Source: Hypholoma sublateritium FD-334 SS-4 (lineage: Eukaryota > Basidiomycota > Agaricomycetes > Agaricales > Strophariaceae). From it: 64,000 nucleotides of DNA. Location of the stretch: NCBI GenBank assembly GCA_000827495.1, contig KN817531.1, forward strand, positions 508,444-572,443, given 5' to 3'. Below, piece after piece: positions 23,170 through 35,148 of the stretch (the first letter of the stretch is position 1; each line of letters begins with the position of its first letter). The position numbers and the translations under genes were made by a program. Below the pieces are notes generated by a model. That model was given only the letters and a program-made list of their open reading frames with translations, made no database searches and had not been told where the DNA came from.

Positions 23170-23711
23170 TTATTTTCGACTGGCTACGTGGCTCATGTTT
23201 TCTAATGCTTTACTGAAAGCTTCTCTGTCCAATCTTGCTTCCTCTGCTATCCGTTCGAGACATTCAGCAATGCGCATCAAAACATCAGCTAAGCGATCGT
23301 CCCCCACATTCGACCTGCGCTGCCTCTTTGACTGAGGCAAACCTTCTATATTCTCGTCGTAACGCGGTCGCTGAATCGAATGTCAGTCGTGGGTTGGACG
23401 TGAGGGCATGAAAAGATGCAGCGGCCTACCTTTTTGCTCACAATTGGAGGACTTGTGGGCAATTTGTTGGACACTCTGGAAGCGTTGAAAGCAGTGCGGT
23501 GTCTACCGTTCAAACTGCTCGTTTCCCAACTCTGGTCATTGGAAAGTAGTGGGTAAACATCTGCGTTGCAGTGATAGCAGTTGAGGTGTTTCACTTGAGG
23601 CGGTAACGAGAGGAGCGGGGCTTCGTTGCCTACTCTGGCCTTAGGAAATTCTGGATCTGGGGTTGAGCGAAGAAGGCCATCATCCGAGTCCGAATTGGGC
23701 ATTTTGCTCAT
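23170..23711 (-). CDS. Small unknown protein (160 aa) between dioxygenase and transposase
   Basis: Two exons (23711-23430 and 23370-23170) with a 59-bp GTAGGC...TTCAG intron in phase 0 give 160 residues and a TAA stop. The N-terminal half is Ser/Pro-rich with a single CYHCNAD knuckle. The C-terminal half has a basic nuclear-localisation-like PQSKRQRRS and an amphipathic helix (LADVLMRIAECLERIAEEAR) that could dimerise. It is convergent with the dioxygenase gene and divergent from the transposase. I recognise no family. Its position suggests an accessory gene of the mobile island, but this is inference. Confidence 0.5.
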
Positions 23712-24425
23712 TGAAACATCGGATTTGTGTGTCTGTTATATATATTACAATAATGAGTCCCACAGGAGCGCTTCGGCTTCCAGCGGTGCCGGCGCCATCT
23801 ATGATTTGGTCCGGCGCTTCCGCATTCTCCGACACGTCCGGAAAAACTAAGTATTCCTTGCTGTAAGTGATTTCGACAGAGGCGAACTTTGCGCGAACTT
23901 TGTGCGATCTGTTTATCACAATGCCCAACTTCGCATTTGGTATCAAGATTGGGGATTAAATTCCTGTCGTACTACTTATAGCACTTACATCCCACATGCG
24001 CAATGATTCATGGGCTTGTAATGAATTCGCGAGTCTGATTAATCTCACTCTTACCGCGTACACGGCCATTATCCGGCGACCCAGAGCGTCTATTAAACAA
24101 TTAACTTCAACGTTAATCGAAATCGTTGATCGTTGATCGTGGATGAATTTCCCACGTATGCGGCCCCTGGTCCATTCGCCTCCGAGTCCTTCCCCAACTA
24201 TTTTTCTCCTGCAGCCTCTGCTTGATTTCTCTGCGCTATACCCCCTGATCTGTCTGATACGTTTTCCAGAATCGGCGTTCGGCAATTTTCTAACCAGGCT
24301 GCGACATCGAAATCCTTGCCGTTCAACTCAGAACTGCGCACCCCAAGTCTTGTCTGGCGTGCAGCACTATGCATTGGGACTGGCGGCCCAACGTTTACTG
24401 CTACTTCCTCGTGTTGGTGTTCTTT
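23712..24425. other. Divergent spacer upstream of the transposase
   Basis: This spacer must contain the start regions of the small minus-strand gene and the Plavaka gene, and possibly the element's left terminus. I searched by eye for an inverted repeat shared with 28.8-29.3 kb and found none that I would defend. Confidence 0.35.
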
Positions 24426-27400
24426 ATGAGTCACATCTGCACTGGTTGCAATGTGGGCTATCCTTCCTTGAGGGGCCTCGAACGTCACGAAAATCAGTGC
24501 ATCCTCAAGGCGGAACAGCAAATCGTCCCTGAAAACGCCTACGACATCTTTATGAAGAAAAAGGAACGCAAACGACAAGAGGCTCTTGAAATTAAGCAAC
24601 GTAAAAAGACGTCCAATCTGCCGCTATCCGAGCTGCCATATGTTTGTTATTCTCTTGCCTGGAGTACCCATATTTAACAATGTTTCACAGCCTTTGGACC
24701 TCCCTCGCAATGAAGTGAACATGGATATTTGCCAGGATCAGCTTCCGCCCGCGGACATGGAAATCGACGAACCACAATCACAAGTCCCCCCAGTTGAAGC
24801 AGCCGAGGAGGCCCCCGTACTGAACGCTGCTGGCCGCGTTGCTAGAAAACGGAGGCCTACCTGGAAAATATTGGAACGACTTCCGGCACCTCCCACGCCT
24901 GTGCCCGACGTGCAGATTCAGGCCGAAACCCCTGATCGCGGTCCTGCTCCAGCCTCCCCTTTACCTGTCGCTCCAGCGGCCGAGTGGAATGTGGTTCACA
25001 CTACGACTCAAAATGCATTCGAACTGTATCGCGAATTCTCAACCTTTCCGACACATAATCCAGACGATACCCTTACGGTTGCTGACCTAGCAGAATCACA
25101 GCCGCCGCCTACTGTAGTCGATACACCGACGCCCACATCCCGTCTCTCCATCCCTACACTCGCTCCTACCGGCCCAGATAATAATGCAAACGGACCTTTC
25201 GCAAACTCATCCATTTTTGGACTTTTGAATTGGATGTGGACTGGGTCAGCCATGAAGTCAATTGGCGAATGCATCAAACTATTTCGCTTCTTGCAGTCCG
25301 ATGCTTTCCAAAAGGGAGACATCATAGGGGTTGATTTCGTCAAAGAGACAGCAAAGCTTGACGAGTACATGGGGTTTCAATCCAGCAGATCCGACGAAGG
25401 CCCCCTATCCTCACCAAAAGATGGCTGGCGAGAATCTGAGATCTCTATTCAAGTGCCGGATGGCAAGGCGCACGGCAATAATGATGATATCCCGACGTTT
25501 GTAATACCTGGACTCCACCATCGCTCAGTGACGGCCGTTATTTGAAGTGTTTTTGAAGACCCCGCATCTCGATGTTTCCATTACACCCCTTTCAAATCAT
25601 TCTGGAAAGGCTCAAAAACCTCGCCTGCACAACGTATTTACGACGAGCTCTATTCCTCCAATGCCATGATTGAAGCCCACATGACACTGCAACAATCCCC
25701 GCCAGAACCTGGGTGTGGACTGGAGCGCGTTGTCGCATCGCTGATGTTTTGGTCGGACTCAACGCATTTGGCAAACTTCGGCACCGCTTCTCTCTGGCCG
25801 CTTTACCTGTTCTTTGGCAATCAGTCCAAATCACTTCGTGGTAAACCCCGTTCCGCATCGTGCCATCACATCGCCTATATTCCTAAGGTGTCAAGTCACA
25901 TCCTCTTTGGTTCCCAGTAATCATGGCAGCTAATACCGACGTTTTTTTATTGCAGTTGCCGGCTGAATTCCACGATTTTTTTTCTGCTCTAATTGGCGAA
26001 GCACCAACAGTCGACATTCTAACCCATTGTCGGCGAGAAGTTATGCATGCTGTCTGGGCACTTCTACTTGACGAAGAGTTCCTGCATGCGTATGAACATG
26101 GCATCATCATTCAGTGTCCTGACGGAGTACCTCGTCGATTTTACCCTCGTATTTTTACTTATTCTGCGGATTACCCCGAGAAGTCAGCCAAACCTATCTT
26201 TGCTCTGCTGTTAAGATTTGACGATGGATTTGATTTTCAGAGTTTTACTTGCAACCATTCGCAATCTCGGCTCATTCCCATGCCCACGTTGCTTGATACC
26301 AAAGGAAAAAATACCAGAAATCGGTACAAAGATTGACGATAGGCGGCGAGAAACTCAACAACGCATCGCTGATAACGGCCTGTTCTCAAAAATCAAATTA
26401 GCCCGCTCTTGGATATACAACAAAGGATTACGTGTCAAAGCAGCCGCTGTAGAACGTTTGTTGTCTCCTACTTCACTTGTTCCGACCGTTGTATGTCTCC
26501 GTGAATGAATTCCGCTGTTCATATACTTACCATCAATGTCAGAATGCTTTTTCTGCCCTGTTGCGGTTTGGATTTGACTATCACACCATGCTCGTTGTCG
26601 ATTTCATGCACGAGTTCGAACTTGGAGTGTGGAAGGCCACTTTCAGGCATCTCATTCGCATTCTATACGCCCACGGTGACTCAGCAATCTCGGCTCTGAA
26701 TGAGCGCTACAGGGCTGTCCCAACGTTTGGCCGTTCAACCATTCGTAAATTTACAGAAAACGCTTCTGCAATGAAGAAACTGGCTGCGCGGGATTACGAG
26801 GATCTACTGCAAGTAAGTATGGTATATTTGTATTATATGATATGTAGCTCAAATTATTGCTATAGTGCGCAATTCCTGTTTTCGAAGGACTTCTCGACGA
26901 GCCCCATAATACTAACATTCTCTCATTGCTTTTCACCTATGCCGAATGGCACACGCTGGCGAAACTCCGTATGCATACCGATGATACTCTTGGGTGGCTT
27001 GATGAATCAACCAGAGAACTTGGAGCCCAGATTCGTAAATTTGCGCGCCACACCTGCCCATGCTTTGACACTGTAGAGCTACCAGCAGAGGAGGCAGCGC
27101 GAGTGCGGCGCCGAACTCGGAGATCTCATAATTCAACCACTGCCGATCCAGCCTCGTCATCCAAGAAAAAGCTCCCATTCAACCTTATCACCTACAAACT
27201 TCATGCACTCGGCGACTATGTGCGAACAATACGCACATTCGGAACCACAGACTTGTACTCTACTCAGCCTGTAAGCTTTCCCAGATTATTCAATGGTAAT
27301 CCAGTAAAATAACTGTTTGCTCATAGGGTGAGTTGGAGCATCGACGCGTGAAGCGGTTTTATGCACGCACAAATAAAAACATGGCAGTCCACCAAATGAC

Positions 27401-28802
27401 TCGCCTTGAACGGCGCGAAAATGCATTACGAAAGTTGGCCAAATCGAACGGCAAAATGACCCCTTTAGCGCGAACAAAAAGCTCAGCCAAGTTACGTGCA
27501 AATGTTCCTTTTGAAGAATCTGAGGCCCTACCCTACACTCCTCCTGAGGAACACCATCATATATCGAAGTCCCGAAATCATCACATGAACATCATGGCTT
27601 TCTTATCGAGTAATCAAGGTGACCCAGCCACAATTGTAAGCATTAAGTTATTTGTTATTAGCAAGGATGCTGCCTATTATTTATCTACCTGTGTAGGATT
27701 TTCGCTCTAAACTTGAAGAGCATGTTCTCGCACGCCTTCAACATCCCACCTGGTCTGGTAGCGGGGCCGAATTCTCAGAAAACGAACGCCGAAAAGTGAT
27801 ATTTGCCAACGAGCGAATCTATTGCCACAAGATCATGCGAGTCAACTACACGACCTACGATGTTCGACGCGGTCAAGACTCTCTCAGCTCCCGGAAAAGA
27901 TCGGATGTCATGGTACTTGCCCGTGAAGCTGATAGTGATGAATCCCTGCCCCCCTCACATCCATTTGAGTATGCCCGGATCATCGGGATATTCCATGTTG
28001 ACGTTGTTCACCAGGACGCTGAAAAGAATACGCATACAACGTCAATTGAAATCATATGGGTTCGACGCTTCCGCATCGACACTACGTACTCTGCTGGCTT
28101 CAAGAAAAAACGCCTTCATCGCCTTGAATTTCTCCCATCTTCAGACCCTGAAGCATTTGGCTTCATACATCCAGATGAAATTATACGCGGCGCTCATCTG
28201 ATTCCTGCATTTTATTATGGGGGCACTGATCAGTTTCTCTCGGGCGTTTCCATAGCACGCAATGCAGACGAAAATGATGATTATCGTTATTTCTATGTTA
28301 ACATGTGAGTACCAAGCAATCGTAACAAGTATTATTGGCTAATGCTGACGGCCGCTCTAGCTTTGTTGATCGAGACATGTACATGCGTTACGCAGGAGGA
28401 GGCGTCGGCCATCATAAAGTCGAGCTCAACGACGCTCAGAAATCTGAATTGGAGCCTACAGAAGAAAATGTCGCAGACGGCGAACAATTATGCGATCTCG
28501 CCCAAGAGGTAAGTGTCGCAGACAACGAACAACTATGCTATCTTCCCCAACGCACTATTTCTGAAACGCCGTCACCGCCTGCCAATCAGCAGGAAGAAAA
28601 CAATGGACCGATGCCCCCTCAAGCTGAGCTAGGCGATGACGAAGACGCTGCATCGGACACTGGCACAAATTCTGACCATGACTCAGACTCCGAAAAGTCT
28701 TCGGAGGATGGCGAAGGAGTTGGCGAGGACGATGACCTGCCTGAGGACGGTGAAGGGGGGTTCATAGATGCAGAGGATGAAGAAGGCTACGCAGAGCTTT
28801 AA
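24426..28802 (+). CDS. Plavaka-type transposase with one nonsense codon
   Basis: Nine exons join without phase errors (24426-24641, 24691-25887, 25956-26182, 26241-26490, 26543-26812, 26866-27270, 27327-27635, 27697-28304, 28361-28802), equal to 1307 residues if the one stop is ignored. The N-terminus has a CTGC...RHENQC zinc-finger-like element. The core has MFWSDSTHLANFGTASLWPL, LTHCRREVMHAVWALLLD, YSADYPEK, PCPRCLIPK and VDFMHEFELGVWK, the signature string of Plavaka DDE transposases (CACTA-like cut-and-paste elements of fungi). The C-terminus is strongly acidic. Codon 357 (25543-25545) is TGA between TAVI and SVFEDPASR. It looks like CGA to TGA, a C-to-T change, so this copy probably no longer makes full-length enzyme. 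The rest of the frame is undamaged, so the break is young. Confidence 0.85.
24426..28802 (+). mobile_element. Plavaka DNA transposon, termini not resolved
   Basis: Given only as the extent of the transposase gene. The terminal inverted repeats and target-site duplication were not found by eye. The true element may extend to include the minus-strand gene at 23.2-23.7 kb or even the TET/JBP-like gene. Confidence 0.55.
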
Positions 28803-29412
28803 CGTTCGTCGAGAATTCCCTGCTGTTGGTACTACTAAAATAAATAGGCTCAGAAATCCATGCTTGTGTATCTGAGGACACTGCAGACAAATGGCTCTCT
28901 GGCGCGATTCTCTGAGCAAATCCTGAGAACCCCTGATGCTGCTATGACCCCGTCGCCGCCGTAACCCTGTCGTAATCTACGCACGTAATCTACGCATCCC
29001 ACTTCCGTGACTCACTTTTGTGTCCACTTCTGAGTCATGGTGCAAGTTCCTTTATCCCCGTCTTTTCAAGTCATCCGTTGTCAGATTAACTAAATGTATT
29101 GTTGAGAAATATTGTCGTGCATTTGAAGTGCCACAGTCCACTCCCGATCCAGGAGAAAACAGCAAAGGCCCTCCTAATCTTGTTAAAAATTTCGTGGTGG
29201 GGACCTTTGCAGTCCTTGTATAATACATGGATTATATTTAAGGTTTGGTCTATGGAGCTCGGAGGCGCGGCGACAGAGTCATGTCTGAACGTTGAGGTCG
29301 AGGTACCATCAGTAACTTATAACCGATCATGACTGCCAAACTGCGAACAAACACCGACGCGACGTACACATAAGTGCTCTTTATCTCAACTCCATAATGT
29401 CTCGTCCCCTCC
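28803..29412. other. Spacer between transposase and DUF6698 gene
   Basis: No gene is seen. A short direct repeat CGTAATCTACGCA occurs twice in tandem at about 28971-28999. The right terminus of the Plavaka element may lie here. Confidence 0.35.
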
Positions 29413-31169
29413 ATGTCGTCTCCTCCTCGCTCCTTCGCCCATCAAACGGATTCTACGTCATCCCATACAGATGAAAGCTCACTTCGCTCGGAACAGGTCT
29501 TCCAGGATGTGGCTAATAATCTCGCCCAATCTATCTTCCGAGTCAACGGAAGGAAAAGGCAAGCGCTTTGCTACCGTTGGATACTATATTCTGACTGATT
29601 AGTTATGTGCTTTAGATCTAGGCCTACGTTTCACCTAGCTGGCGACAACACTGAGTCAGTTGAAGGTTCAGCCGACGCGCCCTCCCCAACATCATCTTAT
29701 TATGGGTATGGACGGATCTTTCAAAGGCAGACGACTCCTTTTATCGCCATAAGCACTATGGTCGTTGCAGGTATCCGCCACGAGACAGCAGACAGCGGCG
29801 ACGAGGCGATCAATGACGTCCCAATGTTCGTTTTCTACCCCCTACCTCAGTCTCAGACTGCCCTCAAACTGACGGAGGCTTCATGATATATGCAGCATGC
29901 GGGCGATACAATGCTGGGATACGCTTTGCGGTATAATACCAAATTTCCGCGAGCAAATGCTCCAGCTTTCTGCTGACCCAAAGACTCGGAAAGCTGTCTG
30001 TTCTCAAGTGAGCATATCTCTGACTTATCATCAGCTAGCGTACCTTACGTGCTTCTACTACATGTTCTAGATCAGTGCAGGTGCTGCAGCTGCACGCTGC
30101 GACGATACTGCCGGCCTCAAATCCTGTATAATTGATTATGTTCTTGTGGATATTGCGGCATCGAGGCAACTTGGGCTGGAACGCAAAGGGAAAAAAGTTG
30201 ATCGCGGATTCAATCATCCTATTACCGCGTCGCTGTTGTGCCCTATCAAGTACACGGCTAATGAAGAGTGAGCTTTTGTCACTTTAATCAATCTTTTGTT
30301 GTTATGCCACAACTCACTTGGGACGCTAGGACGTTCAACCAACTCAAAACTGGTCTCTTACCCTGTGGTGCCTCGTTATTACCGCGGTTCCTTTTCCCTG
30401 AAAATCAAGTTTACAACCCTGAAGACGTAGAAGATGGTTGTTTCCGTGGTCACCTTTTATTAAGGGTAAGTCTTAGTTCAAGTAGAGACTTTTTGACTCG
30501 TATCTCTTATGGCTTCTTTGGGTAGGTTGCAAAACACGTTCTTCAAGGCCCTAGCGCAGCGTTGCAAGCCCCTGGATTTCATCGTGGCCGAAAAGGTGTT
30601 GCCGTCTTGCTCAACTTAACTTCTGTTACGCGTCCTCTACTTGCATATCTAGGTATTCAGGCATGTACACATATTGTCCCATTTGCCCTTGCCTGACATC
30701 TCCACCATTTTAGACCCACTTTGCCCTGACTTCAGCTGCCAACTGGGACAGGCTTTTTGGCACGTTTGATTATAACGAATTTTATTGGAATCTCTTAGAA
30801 TTCTTACAGGGACCCGAGGGCGAAGACATTATAAAGCTATTCGATTAGTACGTCGCAAAATCATTCATTCATGTTTCTGTCGTTCTGACTAGATCAACTG
30901 TCAGTCATGTTTTTGGTCAACCAGTGGCGTCAAAGAATATCTGTACTACTAACGAAGAAGTGTCCGATTTCGATGTCATCAAACTTCAAAGAGCAGCTAA
31001 ACGGGCTCGCCTCGCAGCGGCCACTACTTCTACCACTACACCCAACTCATTGACATTGACGGCTACTACAAATGAGCAGTCAGCAGCCGCCACACCAGTA
31101 CCTCTGCCTGATGACGCTAGGCGCGATATGTTGGATCCCATAGGCGACGCTACCGGATTGCAGATGTAG
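29413..31169 (+). CDS. DUF6698 family protein (444 aa, eight exons)
   Basis: Exons 29413-29558, 29616-29825, 29896-30007, 30071-30267, 30330-30465, 30526-30660, 30714-30847 and 30905-31169 fit in phase to 444 residues. Introns 1 (GCAAGC) and 6 (GCATGT) have GC donors. The middle carries the family pattern: ARCDDTAGLKSCIIDYVL, then NHPITASLLCPIKY, RFLFPENQVYNPEDVEDGCF, LLAYLGIQTHFALTSAANW and FDYNEFYWNLLEFLQ. This resembles DUF6698, a domain of unknown function that is highly expanded in Agaricomycetes and often found in repeat-rich DNA. The N- and C-terminal tails are Ser/Thr-rich, with a basic AAKRARLAAA stretch. No catalytic residues are known. It lies 0.6 kb downstream of the Plavaka gene in the same orientation. 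Confidence 0.75.
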
Positions 31170-33980
31170 GCGGTCCCCATCGGTCATTAACGCGGACCCG
31201 GTTCGAATATTAATTAAGCCAATATACTAATAGTTCTTACAATTTACGATTACGTGAATATATACCGTCCGCTCAATATAATGCTTTGATGGAAATTGAT
31301 TGGGATGGCCTCAAGGCCAGAAAAGTATTCATCACGATGTGGACAGGTAATTGTCTTGTTCAGTATCACAGGCCTTGAGCATGATGGCCAATCTAAATCA
31401 CCCTGTTGTCAAGTGTAAAACCATCGGTAAGACCAGTATAACATGTAGATACTTCACCACCCTGTTTGAAATTGTATACTAGCTCAGTTCCTACTTACTT
31501 CTTTCATTTCCTCAGAATCCTTGTGCGTAGTGATAGACTTGAAACGACATGACGATTATGCCACCACCATGTTGCTATTTGACCCGAATTACCAATCTGG
31601 GTACGTCTTGTATGGAAATATGACATCCTTCCATCATATTGATACTTGCGCCGTTTGGTCAATTATGACAAACTTATGAAGCTTCCACATAGCCACGGGT
31701 AATATACTACATATGATATCTCCCCACTATGCCGATGGGATGGCAGCCATTAGCAGACACTGTCGGGCTGGTTTTACATGTACAATAATCTATGTATGAG
31801 AGCGGCGTATAAAGCCTTATCGGGTCTTATGTGGTTGTCAAACCTTGGGGTCATTGTCAAGAACAAGAAGCCTGCTTAAAATTCAGAATATTGTGAAACA
31901 TACACATAGCCACTACTATGGCCAAGTCTTATTTCGAGCAATAAACCCATGTGAAAAATGTGTCAATTGCGACGCTTATAAGGTGTGGCAAGGATATATA
32001 AGCTTTTTACCGTTTTGCTGATGACGAACTTGAATGACGGACATAAACAAGTACGCTTCGGGAAATACCGAGACACGGGCGTGGGATATTTTAGTACCAA
32101 ATCACGTGTTAATTGCCTTAGAATTTGGTAGCCTCGTTCAACGTTCGAACGTTCAACACTCGTTAACGGAATCGCAACCTGCGTACTTGCTGCATACTAG
32201 AAAGAGATACAAATTCAGGCAGAGAGTGTTTCTCCTTGACCATTACTCTAAGGAATTTCCCTCGAAAGCCTGCCAAAAATAAATCGACATCTTGACGGGC
32301 TCGGTGAGAAGGGTGACCGCATTGTAGTACCGGCATTGTACGAACACCACTTATTTTCCATCTCTGCCCCTGATCACCCGACCCCAGAATTGATCACACC
32401 AAATTTTGCGGAACGCCGCTGCTGTATTTTTAACAAACTTCTGTTCTTCAAGCTCAGTGGGCGGCGCCAGAAAGGTATTGCCAATATCTTAACAAGACCT
32501 TCACGTGTATATTATTTGCTATTACTTGATAGATACAGGCTCTGTATAATTACCAGTTACATTTACGAGTCATGGCGGCCGTCACGCGTCATATCTCGCT
32601 TGGATTCCGGTAATCACTTTACTCTGGGTCTACAAAGAGCTCGCCTTTATGCCACTCTGAAATTCGTCGGACGTTGCAAATTCATATGCATTTTTTCGGC
32701 GATCAATATCCTCCAACCTTTGATTGGGACCAAAATTGGGCCACATAGACTAACGGTATGTTTTCCCACTTAGCAACCCGCCATTCAGAGATGGACATAA
32801 TGCGTTGACACCGAGTATAAGGGACATTCGCTATGAGTACAGACTTGACATGCACGAGCACCCGCTTTAAACAGCGTTCAGCAAGATCTCACGCAGACAA
32901 TGACTTGCTCCTTGCGTACCCGCGGTAGTACCGCCTGGCCCAAGAAATAGTGCTTTTATTTACAGCAGGTTCTCAGTCAGGGTCGGATGACGAGTCTTAC
33001 TTATTTGTCGACCCGACCAAATTCTGAGTCCATAGCACGGGAAAACATAGTGCATCGAAAGTTCTATCCGCTTCCCCACCCCGCAAGTTTTCTTTTAGTC
33101 ATCTTCCGCTGCCTTCTCTTCTTTGATCTTCTCAGATCAATGTCCACCAAACTCGTTTCAAGCATGAATCGATGAAGCTTTGAAGGGAGAAATGATAAGT
33201 CTTATTTGATTGCATCGATGCTGTAAATGGAAAATTATATCCCATTAAGTAAAATATTTTCGACGGCACGACGGCTTCATAAGATGCCTTTAAGCCGGCT
33301 AAAGCAAGGTAAATTTGCATATGGTAATCTGATACAAAATTTCCGCTACTTACTTCAACTAGCGTCACTTCTCTTTCATTCGTTTATCCAAGCACTAGGA
33401 GTCTTATTACTTAATTTTCCCATGACATCGAGAGAAACCGTCGCCGAAGCAGGCATCATCTAAGTTGAACCTGGGTGCGTTGCTTGTGCGGCATCCACCG
33501 TTGAGCACGTTGATTAACGATAACTTGATAATCATTTTATTGGCTGTTTTATTTAGCATGACTCTCTCAAGCAACCCAAAAAAGCGAGACTTAACTTCTT
33601 CGAATGAGACTGGCCGTCTTCCAGGGTCGACCTTAGATGCCTTCATTGTCTTCGAAGCCCGTTGGCATTCCTGTGCTCTAACTTCGGCGCCACCGTTGTG
33701 GGATTTGGGGTGCTTCTCACCGAAGAGACAGTCAAGTTATAGTCAGTACCCCATTTGCTTACATACTCACCTGAGGCAACATAAAGCTGCATAAAAGACG
33801 GAGCTCTCAAAGCCATCAAATACAAGAACCTCGTCTCGCATACGCTGGCTATAACAAGATTGAACAGTGGGTACTCACCTACATCGTTCATGTCACATGT
33901 GGAACGTTAGCTCACTCGTCTTTGTACTTAGGAGCGCGAGCGCTACAACCTCCATCAAGAATATTCAGATTCTCTCCACG
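31170..33980. other. Gene-poor AT-rich stretch
   Basis: No exon series is recognisable in 2.8 kb. There is a small palindromic cluster around CGTTCGAACG at about 32140. The last part is upstream of the AA10 gene. Decayed repeat DNA is the most likely content. Confidence 0.4.
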
Positions 33981-34565
33981 ATGAACATCCTTGCCCTCTC
34001 TTTACTTGCCTTCTCTACGTTGTACATGGCCGTGACGCCCGCTTCTGCCCATGGCTATGTCAGTCAGCCCCCGAGTCGCCAAGCCCGTTGTGCCGCTGGT
34101 CAGGTACCTGGGTGCGGTGCTGTCCAATTTGAGCCACAGAGCGTCGAGGCGCCTCACGGCTCGTTCTTATGCAATGGTAATGGCGCACGGTTCCCCGAGC
34201 TCAACGAAGATTCCCTATGGGCGCCTCATTTCGCCGTAGTCGACGCAGGCGTCACCACTCTTACCTTCACATGGACACTCACTGCGCCGCACAGGACCAC
34301 CACCTGGGAATACTTCGTCATAACCGGGGGCCAACAGACTCTGCTCACCTCGATCGACAGCTTCAATACAACTCCTCCATTCATCGTGGAACAGCAGGTC
34401 CCCTTAAACAGCATTGTTGGGAGCCAGACCATCCTCGCCCGCTGGAATATCGGCGACACAGATAACTCATTCTATTCCTGCGTTGATCTATTTATCGATA
34501 GTAGTGCCGACACAACGATGGAATATGTAGAAGATGGTTCGCAGCTTCCTCTGAAACACGCATAA
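33981..34565 (+). CDS. AA10 lytic polysaccharide monooxygenase (chitin-binding type 4), secreted
   Basis: An intronless frame of 194 residues. The start at 33981 gives a signal peptide (MNILALSLLAFSTLYMAVTP-ASA) whose cleavage exposes His24 as the mature N-terminus, HGYVSQPPSR. This is the histidine-brace start of AA10 enzymes. Also present are GCGAVQFEPQSVEAPHG, LTFTWTLTAPHRTTTW with His104 as second copper ligand, ILARWNIGDTDNSFYSCVDL with Phe164 in the axial position, and several paired Cys. The set matches bacterial CBP21/GbpA-type AA10 enzymes that cleave crystalline chitin or cellulose oxidatively with copper. AA10 is mainly bacterial and viral and rare in fungi. The lack of introns in an intron-rich genome fits horizontal transfer, but a 585-bp gene could lack introns by chance. 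After the domain there is a short 20-residue tail. The frame stays open upstream to 33867, but only 33981 yields a signal peptide. Confidence 0.85.
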   Translation: MNILALSLLAFSTLYMAVTPASAHGYVSQPPSRQARCAAGQVPGCGAVQFEPQSVEAPHGSFLCNGNGARFPELNEDSLWAPHFAVVDAGVTTLTFTWTLTAPHRTTTWEYFVITGGQQTLLTSIDSFNTTPPFIVEQQVPLNSIVGSQTILARWNIGDTDNSFYSCVDLFIDSSADTTMEYVEDGSQLPLKHA

Positions 34566-35148
34566 GTCACCCAACGTTTCCTATTCTTCATAATTCAATG
34601 TTTTCTAAATTGTTGGTACATTTCTTTTGTTGAATGTATGCTTGTGCTCGAATTACCAAGTACCTCAGAGTAGTTTATCGGAAAATGACCGCAGAATTAT
34701 TATTTTTCCTCTATTTTCACTGTATCTACGTCGCATACGCAGCAATCCTTTGTCTGGTAGATATTTGCAGTGATCTACGTGGGAACAAACGAATCGTGTT
34801 CGGCATTCCAATAATAGAACAACTGCGCGCAGCTCCGGACTTCAATGCAGCTACATATCAGTTGCATATCAGACATGGACGTCCTGGACAGCAAATTCAT
34901 CAATGATCTTTCAAGTGGCAAGCTATCACCGACAGTCATCAGTACGAAAGTTGTGTGCGAGTATGATACCAGTGCTGTGGCATGTAATGCATTCCACGGA
35001 ATTCTCACAATCACGGCTTATGTATGTCAGAAATCACCAAGGAGACCAGCCATCGTCGCAGTACAAACAGAAAGCCTCAGCTGCAGCTTATACACATTTC
35101 CTATCTCTATCCTAAACAAGTCTTGAATCTGGAGCCTCCGAGCCGACC
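34566..35148. other. Intergenic region
   Basis: No gene is seen; short frames only. It holds the 3' flank of the AA10 gene and the upstream region of the MLKL/TPR gene. Confidence 0.4.

Noticed and set aside
23950..29300. Candidate terminal inverted repeats around the Plavaka gene
   Set aside because: Several short complementary words were seen, but none was longer or better placed than chance allows by eye. An inverted-repeat search is needed.
32130..32165. Palindromic CGTTCGAACG cluster
   Set aside because: It is too short and isolated to call a regulatory site or a transposon end.
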